Source: Desulfobacca sp.
GTDB lineage: Bacteria; Desulfobacterota; Desulfobaccia; Desulfobaccales; Desulfobaccaceae
Assembly: GCA_028695935.1 (NCBI GenBank)
Contig: JAQVHY010000011.1
Span: 8,546 to 41,769, forward strand
Direction of reading: 5' to 3'
DNA: 33,224 nt
Made by a program: the position numbers and the translations under genes. Below the pieces are notes generated by a model that did no database searches, was not told where the DNA came from, and worked only from the letters and a program-made list of their open reading frames with translations. The number at the start of each line of letters is the position of its first letter. Position 1 is the stretch's first letter. This document shows, piece by piece, positions 24,898 through 33,224 of this stretch.

Positions 24898-26865
24898 ATG
24901 GCAGGTAAAAACCCGATCAAATTTACTGATACTACCTTTCGGGATGGTCATCAATCCTCCCTGGCCACCCGCATGCGGACCGAAGACATGCTTGACATGG
25001 CGGAACGTATGGACAATATAGGCTTCTGGGCCATGGAGGTCTGGGGCGGCGCCACCTTTGATGTCACCCACCGGTTCTTGGCCGAAGATCCCTGGGAACG
25101 CATCCGCACTCTGAAAAAGTATATCAAGAAGACGCCCTTTATGATGCTGTTGCGGGGCCAGAACCTGGTGGGCTATCGTCATTATCCCGACGATGTGGTC
25201 TTTCCCTTTGTAAAATATGCCGCCGAATGTGGCATCAACATCTTTCGGGTCTTTGACGCCTTGAATGATATGCGCAATTTTGAGGCCTCCTTCAAGGCCA
25301 TTAAGGAATGCAAGAAGGCCGGCCTGGATGTACACATTCAGGCCGCAGTGTGCTTCTCCTTGACCCAGCGCCGCATGGGCGGGGAAGTCTATACCAAGGA
25401 CTATTATGTGGATTTTGCCAAACGCTCGGTGGATATGGGCGCCGACTCCTTCTGTGTCAAAGATATGGCCGGCATGATCTCCCCTTACGACGCCTACGAT
25501 CTGATCAAGACCCTGAAGGCCACCATCGACATCCCCATCGAACTGCATACCCACTATACCAGCGGCCAAGCCTCCATGGCTTATCTCAAAGCCATCGAAG
25601 CCGGAGTCGATGTGGTCGATACCTGTCTGTCGCCCTTTGGCCTGCGGACCTCACAGCCCGCCATCGAGCCGATTCTGGTGTCGGTGGAGAATACTGATCG
25701 GGAATCGCCGCTGGATCTGGCCACCCTGATCGAGTTAGTCCAGGATCTGGAAAAGGTGGCCCCCAAGTATCGGGATTTCTTGGACACCAGCAAGATGGCG
25801 GTGATTGACACCGGCGTGCTGCTCCACCAGATTCCGGGGGGGATGTATTCCAACCTGGTGTCGCAACTCAAGCAGGCCGACGCCCTGGACCGCATCCTGG
25901 AGGTGATGCATGAATTGCCCCAGACCCGGAAAGAGCTGGGATATCCCCCGCTGGTCACCCCGACCAGCCAGATCGTCGGCATCCAGGCGGTGCAAAACGT
26001 GCTCTTTGGACGCTACCAGATGATCTCCGGCCAGGTCAAGGATCTGGCCTATGGTCTGTATGGCAAAACTCCGGCCCCGATGGATCCGGAAGTGCAAAAA
26101 CTGATCCTTAAAGGCTACGAGCGGGGCGAAGAGCCCATTACCTGCCGGGCCGCCGATGTCCTCGAGCCGGAATTGGCAAGGGCCCAGGAGGCCACCAAAG
26201 GGCTGGCCAAAAGTATTGGCGATGTGTTGATTTATGCCCTCTACCCCACTACCGGGTTACGATTCTTGAAGTGGAAATATGGGGTGGAACCGATCCCTGA
26301 GGATGTCAAGCCCATTAGTATGGAACAGATCAGACTGGAAGATGAAGTTATCAACAAAATCAAGCAAAAAAACCTCTTCCAGCAGGTCAAAGACTACCTC
26401 GACAGTCTGGACCGGCCAGCCCCGGAAAAGGGCGAGGGGATGCGGACCTTCAACGTCTTTGTGGACGGCGAATATTTTGAGGTGGAGGTGGAATGCACTT
26501 CTGGAGCACCAGTAATTACCGCCGCGACCGCCATGCCCCAACCGGTGGCTGCGCCCCAGCCCGCGGCTGTAGCCCCCAAACCGGCCCCGAGTGCGGCTCC
26601 GGCTAAACCTGCCCCGGCCGCGGCTCCGGTTGCCGGAGTGGCCCCCGGCGAAGTGCCTTTGCGTTCACCGATGCCCGGCATGGTGATCAGTTACAGTGTC
26701 GGCGTGGGCGATCAGGTCAAGGTGGGCGACCCCATCTGCATCCTGGAAGCTATGAAGATGCAGAATAATCTACCGGCCCCGGCCAGCGGCACGGTCAAGG
26801 CCATCAATTACGAACCCGGCGCCTCGGTGGCCAAGGATGCCATTTTGCTGGTGATCGCTACCTAA
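24898..26865 (+). CDS. Pyruvate/oxaloacetate carboxyltransferase with C-terminal biotin carrier (5S-1.3S fusion)
   Basis: This 655-residue protein has an N-terminal HMGL-like TIM barrel (about 1-300): DTTFRDGHQS with metal ligand Asp16, the carbamylated-lysine position K188 in CVKDMAGM, and His217/His219 in ELHTHYTSG. A PYC/OADA conserved domain (about 300-480) follows, then an Ala/Pro-rich linker (about 540-590) and a biotinyl domain with EAMKM (biotin on Lys620). It moves carboxyl groups between pyruvate/oxaloacetate and biotin. It could be OadA or PycB, but adjacency to the mmdA-type gene and the absence of biotin carboxylase or an OadB/MmdB pump favours a transcarboxylase subunit. TTTTAGGAGACTAGAC provides the ribosome site. 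Confidence 0.92.
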   Translation: MAGKNPIKFTDTTFRDGHQSSLATRMRTEDMLDMAERMDNIGFWAMEVWGGATFDVTHRFLAEDPWERIRTLKKYIKKTPFMMLLRGQNLVGYRHYPDDVVFPFVKYAAECGINIFRVFDALNDMRNFEASFKAIKECKKAGLDVHIQAAVCFSLTQRRMGGEVYTKDYYVDFAKRSVDMGADSFCVKDMAGMISPYDAYDLIKTLKATIDIPIELHTHYTSGQASMAYLKAIEAGVDVVDTCLSPFGLRTSQPAIEPILVSVENTDRESPLDLATLIELVQDLEKVAPKYRDFLDTSKMAVIDTGVLLHQIPGGMYSNLVSQLKQADALDRILEVMHELPQTRKELGYPPLVTPTSQIVGIQAVQNVLFGRYQMISGQVKDLAYGLYGKTPAPMDPEVQKLILKGYERGEEPITCRAADVLEPELARAQEATKGLAKSIGDVLIYALYPTTGLRFLKWKYGVEPIPEDVKPISMEQIRLEDEVINKIKQKNLFQQVKDYLDSLDRPAPEKGEGMRTFNVFVDGEYFEVEVECTSGAPVITAATAMPQPVAAPQPAAVAPKPAPSAAPAKPAPAAAPVAGVAPGEVPLRSPMPGMVISYSVGVGDQVKVGDPICILEAMKMQNNLPAPASGTVKAINYEPGASVAKDAILLVIAT

Positions 26866-26881
26866 CCGGACATGCCTGGCC

Positions 26882-27340
26882 TCAGGCCGGGTTGCCCAAG
26901 GTTGCTGTCGCCTCCCGAGGGTTCTCCCCGCGGGCCTCGGGAGGCGAAGGCTCCAAGATCTCGATCTCGGTAATTTTTTCCTCACCATCTACTGCCACCC
27001 GGAGGTCTCTTTCCACCACCTGCCCGGATTGGTCAACAATCCTTTGCTTGGGAAATACGTATAACGATTCCCCCATTCCGGCTTCCTTATTAGTGGGCGG
27101 CCCGAGCCGGGCGATAGCCTTGGCTAAGGGATCACCGACGTCTAGGAAATCCTCAGGATACATAGTCCGGTGCATACGATGACATTCCAGCTGATACTGC
27201 TTTAATTCATTACTCTGGACGGCACTGCGAATCAAAGAGGTGCACAGCTTCCCTACCCCCAATCCGAGCTGTACCGGGGTACAGCCGGTCAAGATCCCGG
27301 CCAGACTAATTATCATTATCTGATGATACCACTGGGGCAT
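26882..27340 (-). CDS. Lipoprotein of unknown function
   Basis: A 152-residue protein with a lipoprotein signal: a hydrophobic stretch and lipobox LTGC ending at Cys20. The mature part has PLAKAIARLGPPT, a segment like the SmpA/OmlA-type 'GxP' repeat seen in small outer-membrane lipoproteins, then ESLYVFPKQRIVDQSGQVVE and a Glu/Pro-rich tail. I do not recognise a named family. GGAG precedes ATG 27340. Its stop lies in a small hairpin (CCTGGCC/GGCCGGG, 26875-26891) shared with the convergent carboxyltransferase gene; there is no T-run, so termination is unproven. Confidence 0.75.
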   Translation of the reverse strand: MPQWYHQIMIISLAGILTGCTPVQLGLGVGKLCTSLIRSAVQSNELKQYQLECHRMHRTMYPEDFLDVGDPLAKAIARLGPPTNKEAGMGESLYVFPKQRIVDQSGQVVERDLRVAVDGEEKITEIEILEPSPPEARGENPREATATLGNPA

Positions 27341-27769
27341 GAGTGCTCCGCCCTTAAGGGTTGGGTTGGGTTGGAATGTTGCATTAAGTGACTCTGCAAT
27401 TTAAGTGCCTGATTAAAAAGCCACGCCATTGTCTGGATAACATATTGATTATTATGAAAAATAATCTTATAAGGACCGAAATCGGCCAGAATTTTGGACT
27501 CTGAGCCGAGCAAGGTTTGCCGCCCGCTTTCAGACAGATAAGGATCGATTTTCCCGCTTCGGGCGACGGCGAGGTAGATCGTTTCTCAAAAATCCAGGTT
27601 TCACGGTCAATTTTAGGGTGTGTTTATCAATCTGAGAAGAAAATCGGTTTGTTAAAAATGGTTTTCTATATAACTAATTAAATATATTAGCTAATCAAAT
27701 TATCGTCTGTTTGGCATTACAGTTGCAGAATTATCTAAGCATATACCTGATAAAGGAGGTAAACCAACC
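27341..27769 (+). other. Intergenic region between divergent lipoprotein genes
   Basis: It holds 429 bp, AT-rich toward the right (27600-27710), with a sigma-54-type promoter match at 27712-27727 and a strong ribosome site AAAGGAGGT at about 27752. A 65-codon minus-strand frame at 27316-27513 starts at TTG without a ribosome site and is not accepted as a gene. Confidence 0.6.
27712..27727 (+). promoter_or_regulatory. Sigma-54 (RpoN) promoter
   Basis: TGGCATTACAGTTGCA matches the -24/-12 consensus TGGCAYG-RNNN-TTGCW with the invariant GG and GC at exact spacing; only position 7 departs from consensus. Transcription would start near 27738, 32 bp before the glycine-zipper lipoprotein ATG. The AT-rich upstream 100 bp could host IHF bending and an activator site, but no enhancer-binding protein gene is in the window. 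Confidence 0.7.
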
Positions 27770-28060
27770 ATGAGCTGGATAAAACGTTTAGCAGTGGTTA
27801 TGCTCATAAGCTTATTCCTGGCGGGCTGCGCCGGTCAGAATCCTTATACTTATCAAGGGGCCGGGATCGGCGGGGCCTTGGGCGCGGGCACGGGAGCCTT
27901 GATTGATAGTAACAATCGTTGGCGGGGAGCTATGATCGGTGGGTTGGGGGGTGCAGCCCTGGGCGGCGCGGTTACCGAAATCAGCCGCCGGGCCGCGGAA
28001 GATTCCATGCAGCGTCAGAACTATTATGACAACCAGTCTCAGAGCCAGTATTACCGATAA
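27770..28060 (+). CDS. Glycine-zipper lipoprotein
   Basis: A 96-residue lipoprotein with signal and lipobox LAGC (Cys20). The mature part contains two glycine-zipper segments (about 30-44, GAGIGGALGAGTGAL; about 53-67, GAMIGGLGGAALGGA) that can pack in membranes, and a Gln/Ser/Tyr-rich tail. It resembles YMGG/17-kDa-antigen-type small outer-membrane lipoproteins linked to envelope stress in other bacteria. The AAAGGAGGT ribosome site is strong, and expression is probably sigma-54 dependent. Confidence 0.85.
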   Translation: MSWIKRLAVVMLISLFLAGCAGQNPYTYQGAGIGGALGAGTGALIDSNNRWRGAMIGGLGGAALGGAVTEISRRAAEDSMQRQNYYDNQSQSQYYR

Positions 28061-28095
28061 ATCGAGGCATACTGGGTGATGGCCGGGTGTTGTTA

Positions 28096-29079
28096 ATGTC
28101 TGACTTCGGCTCGCCGGTATGGAGCTATCAAGAGCTAGCGCTGGCAGCGATAGATCTTACCGATCGTAGTTTTGTAGTTAGCTATGGGTTTGAGCTTGAC
28201 CCCCTGGTGGACTCGATCCGCCAGGTAGGGCTACTTTACCCGCCCTTAGTACGCCTGCAGGCAGACGGCCGCGGGCAGGTGGTCTGCGGTTTAAAACGCC
28301 TTCTGGCCCTGGACCGCTTAGGCCGTAAGCGAATCTCTGTCCGGGTATGGCCGGAGACCACCTCCCCCGCCGTCTGTCTGTTGGCGGCCTTGCACGACAA
28401 TGTCTGGAGCCGGGGGTTTAATCTGGTGGAGCGGGGTGAAATGATTACCCGCTTACTGCGCTATTGGGATCGGGATACCGTCACCCGGAAGTTTCTACCC
28501 CGGTTGAACGTGCCTCCGGCGGCCAAATACCTGGAGCAGTATCAGCAACTGGTCAGACTGGAGGAGCCGTTCCGAGAACTGGCCGCCCAAGACCGCCTCG
28601 GTCTGGGGGTGGCGGCTAGCCTGAGTCACTGGCCTGCCGTCGATCGCCTGGCCCTGCTGCCGTGGCTGGCGCTGGCCCCTTTAAGTTACAGTAAACAGGT
28701 GGAGATGGTGGAGCACCTTAACACCCTCAGCCGCCGAGAGAGACTTAGTCCCCAGGCCATTCTGTCCCGGCCGGCCATTCACGGGCTTTTGGCCGATCCC
28801 GGTCTCAGGCCCCTGGAGAAGGTCAGCCGGGTTCGAGAGCAGTTGCGGCAATGGTGTTTTCCGCGCTACAGCGCTGCCCAACAGCAATTTGACACCTACC
28901 TCAAATCCCTCGGTCTTTACCAGCAATCAGATCTGCGGCTTCAGCCCACCCCGGCCTTTGAAGGAAATACCTTCAGATTGGAACTGCAGTTTGACCATCC
29001 CCAGCATCTGGCGGAGCGTCTGCGCCAATTACTAGAACTCACCGAGCGCGAGGAGTTTCAAGCCTTAACCCGCCTGTAA
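28096..29079 (+). CDS. ParB N-terminal-domain-like protein
   Basis: About 327 residues from ATG 28096 (GTG 28087 is possible; the ribosome site is weak). Residues about 35-85 fit the ParB/Srx-like fold: LDPLVDSIRQVGLLYPPLVR, then QVVCGLKRLLALDRLGRKRI. A segment like the ParB second box follows (LLAALHDNVWSRGFNLVERGEMI), then a helical region, possibly a DNA-binding HTH. The nucleotide-binding GERRxRA motif is changed to CGLKRLLAL, so CTP binding is doubtful. No ParA gene or parS-like palindrome is adjacent. It starts 35 bp after the glycine-zipper gene and may share its promoter. Role unknown; the fold call is moderately firm. Confidence 0.72.
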   Translation: MSDFGSPVWSYQELALAAIDLTDRSFVVSYGFELDPLVDSIRQVGLLYPPLVRLQADGRGQVVCGLKRLLALDRLGRKRISVRVWPETTSPAVCLLAALHDNVWSRGFNLVERGEMITRLLRYWDRDTVTRKFLPRLNVPPAAKYLEQYQQLVRLEEPFRELAAQDRLGLGVAASLSHWPAVDRLALLPWLALAPLSYSKQVEMVEHLNTLSRRERLSPQAILSRPAIHGLLADPGLRPLEKVSRVREQLRQWCFPRYSAAQQQFDTYLKSLGLYQQSDLRLQPTPAFEGNTFRLELQFDHPQHLAERLRQLLELTEREEFQALTRL

Positions 29080-29422
29080 TGTTCCAAAATAAATGGCAGA
29101 TGGAAATCTATTCCCGACATAGATATTGACAATTGAAAAATAGTAACCAATAATATAAATAGATTGTTTAGCCTACCTATAAGATAAAATAACCAGGTCT
29201 TGGAATCCAAATTTTGGGGAGCACAACCCAAGCCTAAGAGCTAACGGTCCGCCTAAAATTAAGGTCAGGGGAGATCGACAGCCGCCTACGGGCAAGGTGA
29301 TGAGAATCTAAAATACTAGTTTTGCCTAATCCTAGTGCGTTCTTACCGTCAACGACACAACATACAATGTTTACTCCTCACTTATTCACGGTAAAAAGCG
29401 CTAGCCAGTGGGAAGGAACTAC
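29080..29422 (+). promoter_or_regulatory. Upstream region of the DUF255 gene with candidate promoter
   Basis: TTGACA (29126-29131) is followed 17 bp later by AATAAT (29149-29154), a plausible sigma-70 promoter. Start would be near 29162, leaving a leader of about 260 nt. The leader is rich in short complementary segments (29230-29310, for example around GGTCCGCC and CCGCCTACGG), but no riboswitch family is recognised. GGAAGGA precedes ATG 29423. Confidence 0.4.
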
Positions 29423-31504
29423 ATGGATAACGATGGGGTCCCCAACCGGCTCCTCCATGAAAGTAGTCCATATCTGCAACAGCATGCGTATAATCCGGTA
29501 GATTGGTATCCCTGGGGACCTGAGGCTCTGGCGCGGGCTCGCCGGGAAGATCGTCCCATCCTGCTCAGTATTGGCTATTCTACCTGCCATTGGTGCCATG
29601 TCATGGCCCATGAGTGTTTTGAGAATCCGCAAATTGCTAAAATAATGAACGAGCGCTTTGTAAACATCAAGGTCGATCGCGAAGAACGTCCGGACCTGGA
29701 TGAAGTCTATATGAACGCCGTTCATCTGTTGACCGGTCGGGGGGGCTGGCCCCTAACCGTGTTTTTGACCCCAGAGCTTAAACCTTTTTATGGCGGCACC
29801 TATTTCCCTCCCGAGGATCGGGGGGGGCTGCCGGGGTTTCCCTGGTTGCTCACCGCCCTCAGCGAAGCCTATCAACGTAAGAAGACCGACATTAATATCG
29901 CCGCGCAGAGCTTGAGTCAGAAGATCAATATTATCGGGGAGATTAGGGAAGCCAGGCAGGAACCGACCCTCGAGGCCTTGGAGGCCGCCTACCAGAAAAT
30001 GATCCAAGATTTTGACGCGGTTCATGGCGGTTTCGGCTCGGCCCCGAAATTTCCACCGTCACTGGACCTGGACTTCCTGGAGCGCTGCTACTACCGCACC
30101 GGTGACGAAGCTTGCCGGGACAAACTAATCCTGACTCTGACCCGGATGGCTCGGGGTGGCCTCTATGATCAGCTGCGCGGCGGTTTCCATCGCTACACCG
30201 TCGACAGTGTCTGGTTGATCCCCCATTTTGAAAAGATGTTGTATGATAATGCCCTGCTGGCCCGGCGTTATCTGGAGGCCTTCCAAATCACCGGCGACCC
30301 CTGGTTCGCTCAGATTGCCCGAGAAACCTTAGATTATGTCCTGGCGGAAATGACGGCCCCGGAAGGCGGCTTCTATGCTGCCCAAGACGCGGATAGCGAA
30401 GGGGAAGAAGGCAAATTTTTTGTCTGGACGCCGGAGGAAGTCAAACAGGCGGTAGGCCCTGAGTACGCCCCAGTGGTAATTGCGGCCTATGGGGTAACTC
30501 CCGACGGCAACTTTGAACATGGCACCAGCGTTTTGCATCAACCCTTCTCCCGGGCCGAATTAGCCCAGCAATTCTCGATGTCAGAGGAAGAACTCGAAGA
30601 CCTTCTGGGGCATTGCCGGAGGCAAATGTTAGATTTCCGGGAGACCCGGGTCCGACCGCACCGCGATGACAAGATCATCACTGCCTGGAATGGCTTGATG
30701 ATCTCGGCCATGGCCTACGGCGGCCAGGTCTTGGGAGATGAACGTTACCGCCGCGCCGCCAGTAAATGTGCCAACTTCGTCCTGGATAAGCTTTTACAAG
30801 AAGAAAACTTAAAGCGCATCTGGGCCCAGGGTCGGGCCCGGCATCCCGGCTTTTTGGATGATTACGCCTGCCTGGTGGCCGGATTGTTGGACCTGTTTGA
30901 GACTGATTTCAACCCAGACTGGCTGTTGCCGGCGATCTTATTATCCGGCCTGATGGACGAGCGCTTTTACGATCCGGAGCAGAAATATTTTTTCTATTGT
31001 GCCCATGATCACGAGCAATTGATTACCCGCCCGCGTAACTTTTTTGATCAGGCCCTGCCCTCCGGGAACTCGGTGGCGGTCCATAACCTGATCCGCCTTT
31101 ACCGGCTTACGGAGAATCCGAGCTATCAAGAGCAGGCGGGGGACGTGCTCTCGCGGTTTCAAGGTATAATCACTGATAATCCCCGCGCCTTGGCTTATCT
31201 GTTGTCAGCCCAGGAGTCTTATCTGGCCCCGACCCTGGCTCTGACCCTGGTGGGCGATCCCGCGGATGAAACCATAACTCAGATGTTGGGCGTGATCTAC
31301 CGGCGTTATCTCCCACATCGCCGCCTGGTGCTGAAAAGTCCCCAGAATTGCACTGCCCTGGCCGGACTGGTGGCCGCGGTCAAGGAGTATGAAGCCCTGG
31401 AGGGCAAACCTACCGCCTTTGTCTGCCATGGATTTACCTGCCTGGCCCCGGTGCACACGGCTGCCGAACTTGAGGCCCACCTGGATAACTTGCCCCGACC
31501 GTAA
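29423..31504 (+). CDS. DUF255 thioredoxin-like/glycosidase-fold protein (YyaL type)
   Basis: A 693-residue protein of the YyaL/spermatogenesis-associated-20 type. The N-terminal thioredoxin-like domain (about 1-170) has [15 protein letters not shown], the CHWC motif (55-58), [10 protein letters not shown] and [11 protein letters not shown] with FYGGTYFPP. An alpha/alpha six-hairpin glycosidase-like domain (about 180-693) follows with [20 protein letters not shown] and [12 protein letters not shown]. The motifs and length match the family, whose function is unknown. No signal peptide is visible, so it is cytoplasmic. It is preceded by a long leader and ends before repeat copy H. Confidence 0.93.
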   Translation: MDNDGVPNRLLHESSPYLQQHAYNPVDWYPWGPEALARARREDRPILLSIGYSTCHWCHVMAHECFENPQIAKIMNERFVNIKVDREERPDLDEVYMNAVHLLTGRGGWPLTVFLTPELKPFYGGTYFPPEDRGGLPGFPWLLTALSEAYQRKKTDINIAAQSLSQKINIIGEIREARQEPTLEALEAAYQKMIQDFDAVHGGFGSAPKFPPSLDLDFLERCYYRTGDEACRDKLILTLTRMARGGLYDQLRGGFHRYTVDSVWLIPHFEKMLYDNALLARRYLEAFQITGDPWFAQIARETLDYVLAEMTAPEGGFYAAQDADSEGEEGKFFVWTPEEVKQAVGPEYAPVVIAAYGVTPDGNFEHGTSVLHQPFSRAELAQQFSMSEEELEDLLGHCRRQMLDFRETRVRPHRDDKIITAWNGLMISAMAYGGQVLGDERYRRAASKCANFVLDKLLQEENLKRIWAQGRARHPGFLDDYACLVAGLLDLFETDFNPDWLLPAILLSGLMDERFYDPEQKYFFYCAHDHEQLITRPRNFFDQALPSGNSVAVHNLIRLYRLTENPSYQEQAGDVLSRFQGIITDNPRALAYLLSAQESYLAPTLALTLVGDPADETITQMLGVIYRRYLPHRRLVLKSPQNCTALAGLVAAVKEYEALEGKPTAFVCHGFTCLAPVHTAAELEAHLDNLPRP

Positions 31505-31617
31505 GCCCAGGTTGGCGGCTGTAGTTCACCTTATTGCTTATCCATTCAGATTACGGGCAAATATCAAAGCTTTCCCGGCAGGTGCGCTACGACCTGCGCA
31601 CTAATCCATATCATGCA

Positions 31618-31776
31618 ATATTTACCTAAAACTCCCCCGCCCCTGGTGGGAGGGGGTTGGGGGGAGGGGGATGGTAATTTTAACGTATTGAGATTATAAA
31701 ATATTTTATCACCCCCACCCTAAACCTCCCCCCTCAAGGGGGCGGGGAAAGCGGCTTTCCGGATGGGCTCTAATTA
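31618..31776 (-). repeat. Dispersed G-rich palindromic repeat, copy H (reverse orientation)
   Basis: In the convergent gap between the DUF255 and PfpI genes. One end reads TTTCCGGATGGGCTCTAATTAG; the other end is eroded. The plus strand has GGG-A-GGGGG-TT-GGGGGG-A-GGGGG, a canonical guanine array. The hairpin and AT core (CTCAATACGTTAAAATTA on the minus strand) are present. Its end lies 6 bp from the PfpI-gene stop. Confidence 0.88.
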
Positions 31777-31782
31777 GGGATT

Positions 31783-32304
31783 TTACCCTCCCAGGGCCTT
31801 AATAACGGCCTGACAGAACGCCGGCAAGTCTTCCGGTTTGCGGGAGGTAATGAGGTTGCCGTCCACCGCCACTTCGGCATCGATAAAAATGCCCCCGGCG
31901 TGCACCAGGTCGTCTTTGATGGCAAAAAAGGCGGTCACGGTTTTACCCTGGACCACTTCCGCGGAGGCCAACATCCACCCGCCATGGCAAATCGCGGCCA
32001 CCACTTTACCCTGGGCGGCCATGTCTTTAACCAGGCGGACCATCGCCGGATAGCGGCGCATAATATCCGGGGCATAACCCCCGGGAATGATCACGGCATC
32101 AAAATCCGCGGCCTGGACCGCGTCGGCGAATTGATCTACGGCCACGGGATAGCCGAGTTTGCTGGTATGTTCCGGGGCACTGCCGGAGCCGACCACCACC
32201 ACCTGGGCCCCCGCTTCCCGGAAGCGCAATAATGGATACCAGACTTCCAGTTCCTGGTAGAGATTTTCGGCGAGGATAGCGATTTTCTTACCTGACAGAC
32301 TCAT
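31783..32304 (-). CDS. DJ-1/PfpI family protein (glutamine amidotransferase-like)
   Basis: A 173-residue single-domain protein with the DJ-1/PfpI fold. Visible are KKIAILAENLYQELEVWYPL with the conserved acidic residue near Glu18, VIIPGGYAPD, and the nucleophile elbow AAICHGGWML with Cys106-His107. Members include intracellular peptidases, deglycase-like or chaperone proteins; the activity here is unknown. GAGGAG stands just before ATG 32304, so this start is preferred to the open frame to 32355. It lies 52 bp downstream of the E1-beta gene and is probably co-transcribed with it. Confidence 0.9.
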   Translation of the reverse strand: MSLSGKKIAILAENLYQELEVWYPLLRFREAGAQVVVVGSGSAPEHTSKLGYPVAVDQFADAVQAADFDAVIIPGGYAPDIMRRYPAMVRLVKDMAAQGKVVAAICHGGWMLASAEVVQGKTVTAFFAIKDDLVHAGGIFIDAEVAVDGNLITSRKPEDLPAFCQAVIKALGG

Positions 32305-32356
32305 AGCTCCTCCTCTGCGTGGTTTCAAGTTTCGACCATAAACTAAAACTACCAAC

Positions 32357-33224
32357 TCAGAAATTAACCACCTTGCGAATGGCCCGACTGATCCGAAAGG
32401 CGTCGGGCAGATAATGTTCTTCCAACTTTAACAGCGGAAATATGGTATCAAAGCCGGTAACCCGTTCGATGGGGGCAGCCAGCGACAGAAAGGCCTTTTC
32501 ATTGACGCGGGCGATGATTTCCGCGCCCAGCCCCGCGGTCCGGCAGGCCTCATGGACTACCACCCCCCGCCCGGTTTTTTGGATAGAATCCACCACGGTG
32601 GCGTCGTCCATGGGCGATATCGTCCTAAGATCAATAACTTCCACGCTAATGCCTTCTTCGGCGACTGCCTCGGCGGCCCTCAGGGTTTCCCGGACCATGG
32701 ACCCCCAAGCTACCGCCGTGACCTGGTCGCCGGACCGGACAATCTGGGCCTGGCCCAGGGGCACGGTGAACTCCCCGGCCGGAACCTCTTCGCGGATGGC
32801 CCGGTAGATGCGCTTCGGTTCCAAAAAAATCACCGGATCCGGATCCCGCAAGGCCGAGATCAACAGACCCTTGGCATCGTAGGGGGTGGCGGGGATCACT
32901 ACCTTGATCCCGGGGATATGAGCTAAGAGGGCTTCGGTGCTCTCCGAGTGGTGCTCCGGGGCGTGGATGCCGCCGCCGTAGGGCATGCGGATCACCAGGG
33001 GCAAGGAGTAACGCCCTCGCGTGCGGTTGCGATAGCGGGAGATATGGGAGATGATCTGGTCCAGGGCCGGATATAGGAAGCCCATAAACTGGAGTTCGGC
33101 TATCGGCTTAAAGCCCCCTACGGCTAGCCCCAGGGAGGTCCCGACGATCGCCGCCTCAGCTAAGGGAGTATCGATGACCCGCTCCGGGCCAAACTGAGCC
33201 TGCAAGCCGTCGCTGACCCGAGAT
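32357..33224 (-). CDS. 2-oxoacid dehydrogenase E1 component, beta subunit, partial at right edge
   Basis: The minus-strand frame enters from the right edge (first visible residues SRVSDG) and runs to a stop at 32357, giving 289 codons of an expected 325 or so; the N-terminus is missing. Motifs include FGPERVIDTPLAE, GGFKPIAELQFMGF, a HAPEHHSESTEALLAHIPG segment, LEPKRIYR, and a transketolase C-terminal domain with VIDLRTISPMDD and VVHEACRTAGLGAEI. It forms the TPP-dependent E1 heterotetramer with an alpha subunit, expected just beyond the edge. Pyruvate or branched-chain 2-oxoacids are the likely substrates; HHSES with a short loop does not decide between them. Confidence 0.93.
   Translation of the reverse strand, partial: SRVSDGLQAQFGPERVIDTPLAEAAIVGTSLGLAVGGFKPIAELQFMGFLYPALDQIISHISRYRNRTRGRYSLPLVIRMPYGGGIHAPEHHSESTEALLAHIPGIKVVIPATPYDAKGLLISALRDPDPVIFLEPKRIYRAIREEVPAGEFTVPLGQAQIVRSGDQVTAVAWGSMVRETLRAAEAVAEEGISVEVIDLRTISPMDDATVVDSIQKTGRGVVVHEACRTAGLGAEIIARVNEKAFLSLAAPIERVTGFDTIFPLLKLEEHYLPDAFRISRAIRKVVNF

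Noticed and set aside
24892-25569. A 225-codon minus-strand frame
   Set aside because: It is antisense to the 5S-biotin fusion gene and shows no domain of its own.
27316-27513. A 65-codon minus-strand frame upstream of the lipoprotein
   Set aside because: It starts at TTG without a ribosome site, overlaps the lipoprotein start in another frame and has no recognisable features.
28096-29079. A chromosome-partition ParB locus or origin region
   Set aside because: No parA, gidB, rnpA or dnaA neighbours, and no clear parS palindrome was seen near the gene.

Overview
The window reads as a stretch of chromosome from a Gram-negative anaerobe, most likely a Desulfobacterota member (Desulfobacca/Syntrophobacter-like). 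This is an inference from four things: the xerC-hslV-hslU-argB gene order, a methylmalonyl-CoA transcarboxylase-type gene set, lipoproteins plus two periplasmic L,D-transpeptidases, and an AcuB-type CBS protein. Genes are mostly housekeeping and metabolic. I see no rRNA, tRNA, CRISPR array, prophage or transposase.

Layout. Positions 1-7543 form one minus-strand block: xerC, hslV, hslU, argB, a solitary DNA methyltransferase, argD, argF and the start of a Phd-type antitoxin cut by the left edge. A small monooxygenase-fold gene with its own terminator follows. From 8189 the plus strand carries a dGTPase-like HD protein, an endonuclease/exonuclease/phosphatase protein, an L,D-transpeptidase, a small unknown protein, a secreted coiled-coil protein and a PhoU-like helical protein. 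A second L,D-transpeptidase faces them on the minus strand. Next come an Smr-domain protein overlapping an amidohydrolase, then nadB followed closely by a REC-GGDEF response regulator. A minus-strand group (thioesterase, AMMECR1 protein, membrane-anchored DUF2333-like protein, CBS-ACT protein) fills 19072-22629. The plus strand then has a biotin-dependent carboxyltransferase cluster (12S-type subunit, small subunit, 5S+biotin carrier fusion). After it come a minus-strand lipoprotein, a glycine-zipper lipoprotein behind a good sigma-54 promoter match, a ParB-like protein and a DUF255/YyaL-type protein. The right end has a PfpI/DJ-1 protein downstream of a truncated E1-beta dehydrogenase subunit.

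The most striking non-genic feature is a family of eight dispersed repeats of about 160 bp. They have imperfect inverted ends (CTAG..CATCCGGAAA / TTTCCGGATG..CTAG), a perfect 9-bp C/G hairpin, an AT-rich conserved core, and guanine-run arrays on opposite strands in the two arms that fit G-quadruplex patterns. Most copies abut the 3' end of a gene, and the repeat end itself supplies the stop codon of three genes. Two copies lie inside likely operons. This MITE/REP-like family is the best candidate here for something undescribed. Secondary leads are a possible structured leader before the carboxyltransferase cluster, the sigma-54 promoter, the methyltransferase embedded among arginine genes, and an orphan ParB-like protein.
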